Shown: piece by piece, positions 61,117 through 64,000 of the stretch
Numbering within the stretch: the first letter of the stretch is position 1
Layout: each line of letters starts with the position of its first letter
Assembly (NCBI RefSeq): GCF_005765165.1
Contig: NZ_VCIW01000005.1
Span: 124,001 to 188,000, forward strand
Reading direction: 5' to 3'
DNA length: 64,000 nucleotides
Source of the DNA: Paenibacillus antri
Lineage (GTDB): Bacteria > Bacillota > Bacilli > Paenibacillales > YIM-B00363
Program-made: the position numbers and the translations under genes
The notes under the pieces: model-generated
The model's database searches: none
The model's input: only the letters and a program-made list of their open reading frames with translations
Told to the model about the DNA's origin: nothing

Positions 61117-62511
61117 ATGAGTGGTCAATCAGGTAGGTTGTCGTTTCAAGAGAAATTGGAATATATGGTCTCTACGCTTCGCTCCGAAATCATCAACGGA
61201 ACTCGCAAGCCTGGGACGTATTTGCCGGCCGAGAGCGCGCTGGCGAAACAATTCCGCATCAGCAACAAGTCCGTCCGCAAAGGCTTGGACGAGCTGGTCG
61301 CCGAAGGACTGATCGTAAAGATCGATCGCGTCGGCAGCATGGTCTCGAAGGATCGGCAGGTCGTCACCGTCAATTTCGGATGCAACCCGTCGCTGACCGA
61401 CGATATTCAGATGACCGAACTGTTGGAGGCATTTCATCGCAAGCATCCCGGCATTCGCGTTCGCGCTATCCCTCTCGACTTCTTCGAACACGTCAGTTCG
61501 GCCGGAGAGATGTTATCGAGCGGCTTGCTGGACGTCGTCTCCTTCAGCAATTCTCAATTCCAAGAGCTGGTAGAAAACGACGAACGCCTCTCGCTGCTCG
61601 AGCCGCTCGAGCCGGACGAAGGCATCTATCCGATCGCCAGCGAAGCGTTCCGTTGCGATGGCCGGTTGTACGCGAGAGCCGTCTCCTTCTCGCCGGTCGT
61701 GCTTTGCTACAACAAAGCGCACTTCCGGGAAGCGGGCCTGCCGGAGCCGGACAGCTACTGGACGTGGGACGATCTCGTGGAGACCGCGCAGAAGCTGACG
61801 GCGCACGGGGGAAGACATTCGGTTTATTTCGTTCCGGCATCGCTGAATCGATATTCTTTGTTTTTACTGCAAAGCGGGATGGAGACGAGTCGAGACGCGG
61901 AGGGCCGCGTCCGCATCGGGCCCAAGCTGGCCTACAGCCTGCGCAAATTCAGCGATATCGTGAACGATCACGACATCTTCCCCAAGTATTTCTCGGGAAC
62001 GAACGAGGACGATTCGGTTTCGTTGTTCATGCAGGAGAAGGTGTCTATGATTTTGACGACGTATTTCAGCCTGAACGCCTTCAAGTCGCTTCCGCTCGAA
62101 TACGATATTTCGCCGGTTCCGCTGCTGCGCCGCGGCGGAGAGCAGAAGACGCTGCTGCTTTCGATCGGCGTCGGCGTCAACCGGCTCGCGAAGGAGAAGG
62201 AGGCGGCGCTGACGTTCGCCGACTTCTTGGCATCGCAGGAAGCTCAGCTCGTCATTCGCGAAAAGACGACGAGCATTCCCGCAAGAAAGCTGGTGGCGGA
62301 GCAGGGGACGACGGATGCGCTGAACCGTCCTGCAAGATACCTGATGTACCGAGAACTGTTCCCGTCGTTTATGTATCATAAGGATTTGGGGCTGTCCATT
62401 CCTTCTTTGAAATCGATCAGCAACCGGCTGAAAGAATATTGGTCCGGCATATCAGATGAGAGGGATCTTCACATGAGATTAGAAGAACTTATCATCGAAT
62501 CGAATTCATAG
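61117..62511 (+). CDS. GntR-type regulator fused to a sugar-binding-protein domain
   Basis: The 464-residue protein has a GntR winged helix at the N-terminus (KLEYMVSTLRSEIINGTRKPGTYLPAESALAKQFRISNKSVRKGLDELVAEGLIVKIDRVGS, about 10-75) and then a complete type 1 solute-binding protein domain (about 85-430) with VVLCYNKAHFREAGLPEPDSYWTWDDLVETAQKL and the later LSIGVGVNRLAKEKEAALTFADFLASQEAQ. It has no signal peptide, so a transport-type binding domain is used inside the cell as the sensor. ATG 61117 is preferred to 61111 because of GAGG spacing. The transporter binding-protein gene downstream is its likely target. Confidence 0.88.
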   Translation: MSGQSGRLSFQEKLEYMVSTLRSEIINGTRKPGTYLPAESALAKQFRISNKSVRKGLDELVAEGLIVKIDRVGSMVSKDRQVVTVNFGCNPSLTDDIQMTELLEAFHRKHPGIRVRAIPLDFFEHVSSAGEMLSSGLLDVVSFSNSQFQELVENDERLSLLEPLEPDEGIYPIASEAFRCDGRLYARAVSFSPVVLCYNKAHFREAGLPEPDSYWTWDDLVETAQKLTAHGGRHSVYFVPASLNRYSLFLLQSGMETSRDAEGRVRIGPKLAYSLRKFSDIVNDHDIFPKYFSGTNEDDSVSLFMQEKVSMILTTYFSLNAFKSLPLEYDISPVPLLRRGGEQKTLLLSIGVGVNRLAKEKEAALTFADFLASQEAQLVIREKTTSIPARKLVAEQGTTDALNRPARYLMYRELFPSFMYHKDLGLSIPSLKSISNRLKEYWSGISDERDLHMRLEELIIESNS

Positions 62512-62531
62512 CGAATGAATCCGCTGTCACT

Positions 62532-62562
62532 GCCATTTACCGTCAGGTAAATGGCTTTTTTT
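62532..62562 (+). terminator. Terminator after the GntR-binding-protein regulator
   Basis: GCCATTTACC and GGTAAATGGC form a perfect 10-bp stem around GTCA, followed by seven T. Confidence 0.88.
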
Positions 62563-62565
62563 GTG

Positions 62566-62618
62566 TTGACAACATTTTCGTAGTGACATTATAATCAGGG
62601 TACATCAGTGATACATCA
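62566..62618 (+). promoter_or_regulatory. Promoter of the binding-protein gene with ATACATCA repeats
   Basis: TTGACA (62566-62571), 18 bases and TATAAT (62590-62595). Right after it are GTACATCA (62600-62607) and ATACATCA (62611-62618), direct repeats 11 bases apart over the transcription start. The inverse TGATGTAT (61080-61087) lies upstream of the GntR-fusion gene, as expected for shared control. Confidence 0.6.
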
Positions 62619-62707
62619 GATAGTGTATTGTATGCCATTAATTTTGTTTTACCCCGGGGGAATGAAATCAATAGGGAATTAGGTGGTGATGAGAACCGTC
62701 GGAAGTT

Positions 62708-62729
62708 AATTCGGAAGCGCTTTCGAATT
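62708..62729. promoter_or_regulatory. Near-perfect 22-bp palindrome, LacI/cre-like operator
   Basis: AATTCGGAAGCGC followed by TTTCGAATT is a palindrome with one mismatched pair; the GAAGCGCTTTC core resembles LacI-family operators and cre sites. It is in the 5' leader of the binding-protein gene. Confidence 0.5.
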
Positions 62730-62782
62730 GAAGTGTTCAAGGGTCGCAAGGTCATATTCTTACATATTCGGGAGGTTATACG

Positions 62783-64000
62783 GTGAATAAGACGAAACGG
62801 TACGCTTTGCTTGGTTTGTCGCTGACGATGGCGGGTTCGGTCGTATTGTCCGCATGTTCCGCAACTACCGAAGAACCCCCCGCGCCGTCCGCTACCCCAG
62901 AACCGGGGAAGGCGACCGACGACGGCGCGGGTCAACGCGACGTCGGGGGGCTGTCGCTTCCCATCGCGGCCGACAAGCTGGAATTGTCGCTTTGGGCGCC
63001 GAGCGGCGGGAACTTCAAAGGGAAGGACTTCAACGACAAGTTCTCCTTCCAGAAGATGGAGGAAAATACGAACATCCACATTGCGTTCCAGCATGCCGCG
63101 GAAGCGGCGAGCGCGGAAGCGTTCACGCTCATGATGTCTTCCGGCCAGCTTCCGGACATGGTCTATACGTCGAATTGGGATAAGGAAGCGAGCAAGTACG
63201 GCACCCAGGGCGCGCTGCTTCCGCTCGAGGAGCTGCTGAAGGAGCATGCGCCGAACTTCTCGAGAATTCTTGACGAACATCCCGCGATCCGCGGCCAAAT
63301 CACCTCCCCGGACGGGCATATTTACTACATGCCGAACATCGTGCTCGACAACACGAACTTGACGCAGATGTTTCCTCAAATTCGCCAGGACTGGCTCGAC
63401 AAGCTCGGTCTCGAAGCGCCGAAGACGACCGACGATTGGTACAACGTGCTGAAGAGCTTCCGCGACGGCGATCCGAACGGCAACGGGAAGCAAGACGAGA
63501 TCCCGTTCGTCACGGTGAATCTCAATAACGTCATGTTCCAGTTCGCGCCGGCGTTCGGCGTTCAATACGACTTCTTCGTCGAGGACGGCAAAGTCGATTA
63601 CGGTCCGTACGACCCGCGCTTCAAGGACGTCGTCGCCTTCCTGAACAAGCTGTACCAAGAGAAGCTCCTCGACCCGAACTATCTCGTCGACAACACCTTC
63701 GATACGCTTACCGAAAAGGTGACCTCGGACGTCGCCGGCGCCTGGTTCGGCTGGTCCGGCTCGTACATGGGCAACTTCACGACGCTGATGGCGGGCAAGC
63801 ACCCGACCTTCAAGATCGCGCCCATGCTGCCGCCGATCGGACCGAACGGCGATCAATCGCACGTCTCGTTCCGCTATCCCGCCGCCGGCATCGGCATCGC
63901 GGTGTCCGCGCGGACGGAGCATCCGGAGGAAGTCGTGAAGTGGCTCGACTACCAGTATTCGGAAGAGGGCATCATCCTCAACAACTTCGGGGTCGACGGC
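62783..64000 (+). CDS. ABC transporter sugar-binding lipoprotein, 3' end outside window
   Basis: The frame is open from GTG 62783 to the window end (406 codons). GGAGG stands at good spacing. It has a lipoprotein signal peptide (lipobox VLSAC), a short Pro-rich linker, and an LplA/LipO-type binding domain with WDKEASKYGTQGALLPLEELLKEHAPN, RQDWLDKLGLEAPKTTDDWYNVLKSFRDGDPNGNGKQDEIPFVTV and a calcium-loop-like DPNGNGKQDEIP. Such proteins of Paenibacillaceae bind oligosaccharides. The transporter permeases are expected just beyond the window. Confidence 0.9.
   Translation, partial: MNKTKRYALLGLSLTMAGSVVLSACSATTEEPPAPSATPEPGKATDDGAGQRDVGGLSLPIAADKLELSLWAPSGGNFKGKDFNDKFSFQKMEENTNIHIAFQHAAEAASAEAFTLMMSSGQLPDMVYTSNWDKEASKYGTQGALLPLEELLKEHAPNFSRILDEHPAIRGQITSPDGHIYYMPNIVLDNTNLTQMFPQIRQDWLDKLGLEAPKTTDDWYNVLKSFRDGDPNGNGKQDEIPFVTVNLNNVMFQFAPAFGVQYDFFVEDGKVDYGPYDPRFKDVVAFLNKLYQEKLLDPNYLVDNTFDTLTEKVTSDVAGAWFGWSGSYMGNFTTLMAGKHPTFKIAPMLPPIGPNGDQSHVSFRYPAAGIGIAVSARTEHPEEVVKWLDYQYSEEGIILNNFGVDG

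Noticed and set aside
62543-63922. A 459-residue frame on the minus strand
   Set aside because: It is antisense to the binding-lipoprotein gene at 62783, which has a good RBS, signal peptide and known family. The antisense product is Arg/Val/His-rich without motifs.

Overview
The window looks like chromosomal DNA of a GC-rich, Gram-positive endospore former, most likely a member of the Paenibacillaceae (Paenibacillus/Cohnella-like). The reasons are strong AGGAGG-type ribosome binding sites, frequent GTG/TTG starts, spore coat (CotF-type) and GerA-type germination genes, a c-di-AMP riboswitch, a Zur box of the Bacillus type, and large carbohydrate-use loci with lipoprotein binding proteins and two-permease ABC transporters that lack their own ATPase. 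Gene boundaries are mostly clear. Because third codon positions are GC-rich, many long antisense frames exist; I treated these as shadows. No tRNA, rRNA, CRISPR array or prophage was seen.

Layout. 1-2.7 kb: the 3' end of a histidine kinase, a small lipoprotein, an SH3-NlpC/P60 cell-wall hydrolase, a Dabb protein and a pterin-carbinolamine dehydratase-like protein. 2.7-4.3 kb: a c-di-AMP (ydaO-type) riboswitch with terminator in front of a KamA-family radical SAM aminomutase. 4.3-6.7 kb: a yraG/F-adhB-yraE/D-like spore coat locus. 6.8-10.5 kb: a gerA-type germinant receptor operon. 10.5-17.4 kb: housekeeping and accessory genes (TetR, DUF202, MocR-type regulator, EamA and MFS exporters, Nudix hydrolase, cupin, truncated haemoglobin).

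17.5-39.4 kb is one large carbohydrate locus. The first transcription unit encodes two alpha-L-rhamnosidase-like proteins, a GH71/99-like protein, an unrecognised 691-residue protein, an L-rhamnonate dehydratase-type enolase, a metallo-beta-lactamase-fold hydrolase, a zinc alcohol dehydrogenase and an SDR. Together these suggest release of L-rhamnose and its oxidation by the non-phosphorylating route. A GntR/LacI-type regulator follows, then a sugar ABC transporter (binding lipoprotein, a permease carrying an N-terminal extracellular beta-propeller, a second permease) and a 1335-residue secreted DUF5722-type enzyme with several carbohydrate-binding-like modules. The motif AAGTATAC/T lies on the promoters of the catabolic unit, the regulator and the transporter, so one regulator probably controls the whole locus.

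40.2-46.7 kb is a zinc-starvation region. A CobW/COG0523 GTPase, a siderophore-type binding protein and two FecCD permeases lie behind Zur-like boxes. A divergent pair, a permease with a His-rich loop and a TIGR03943 protein, lies behind a perfect 15-bp Zur box. 46.9-53.4 kb holds an ECF sigma/anti-sigma pair, a DnaJ-type zinc-finger miniprotein and assorted membrane and regulatory genes, including one apparently frameshifted gene. 53.6-61 kb holds a GH127 arabinofuranosidase with a divergent AraC regulator, a DUF2935 gene interrupted by an in-frame TAG, a phospholipase C-like protein and a two-component system. From 61.1 kb to the end: an unusual regulator made of a GntR DNA-binding domain fused to a sugar-binding-protein domain, followed by the start of a transporter binding-protein gene whose promoter carries repeats of ATACATCA.
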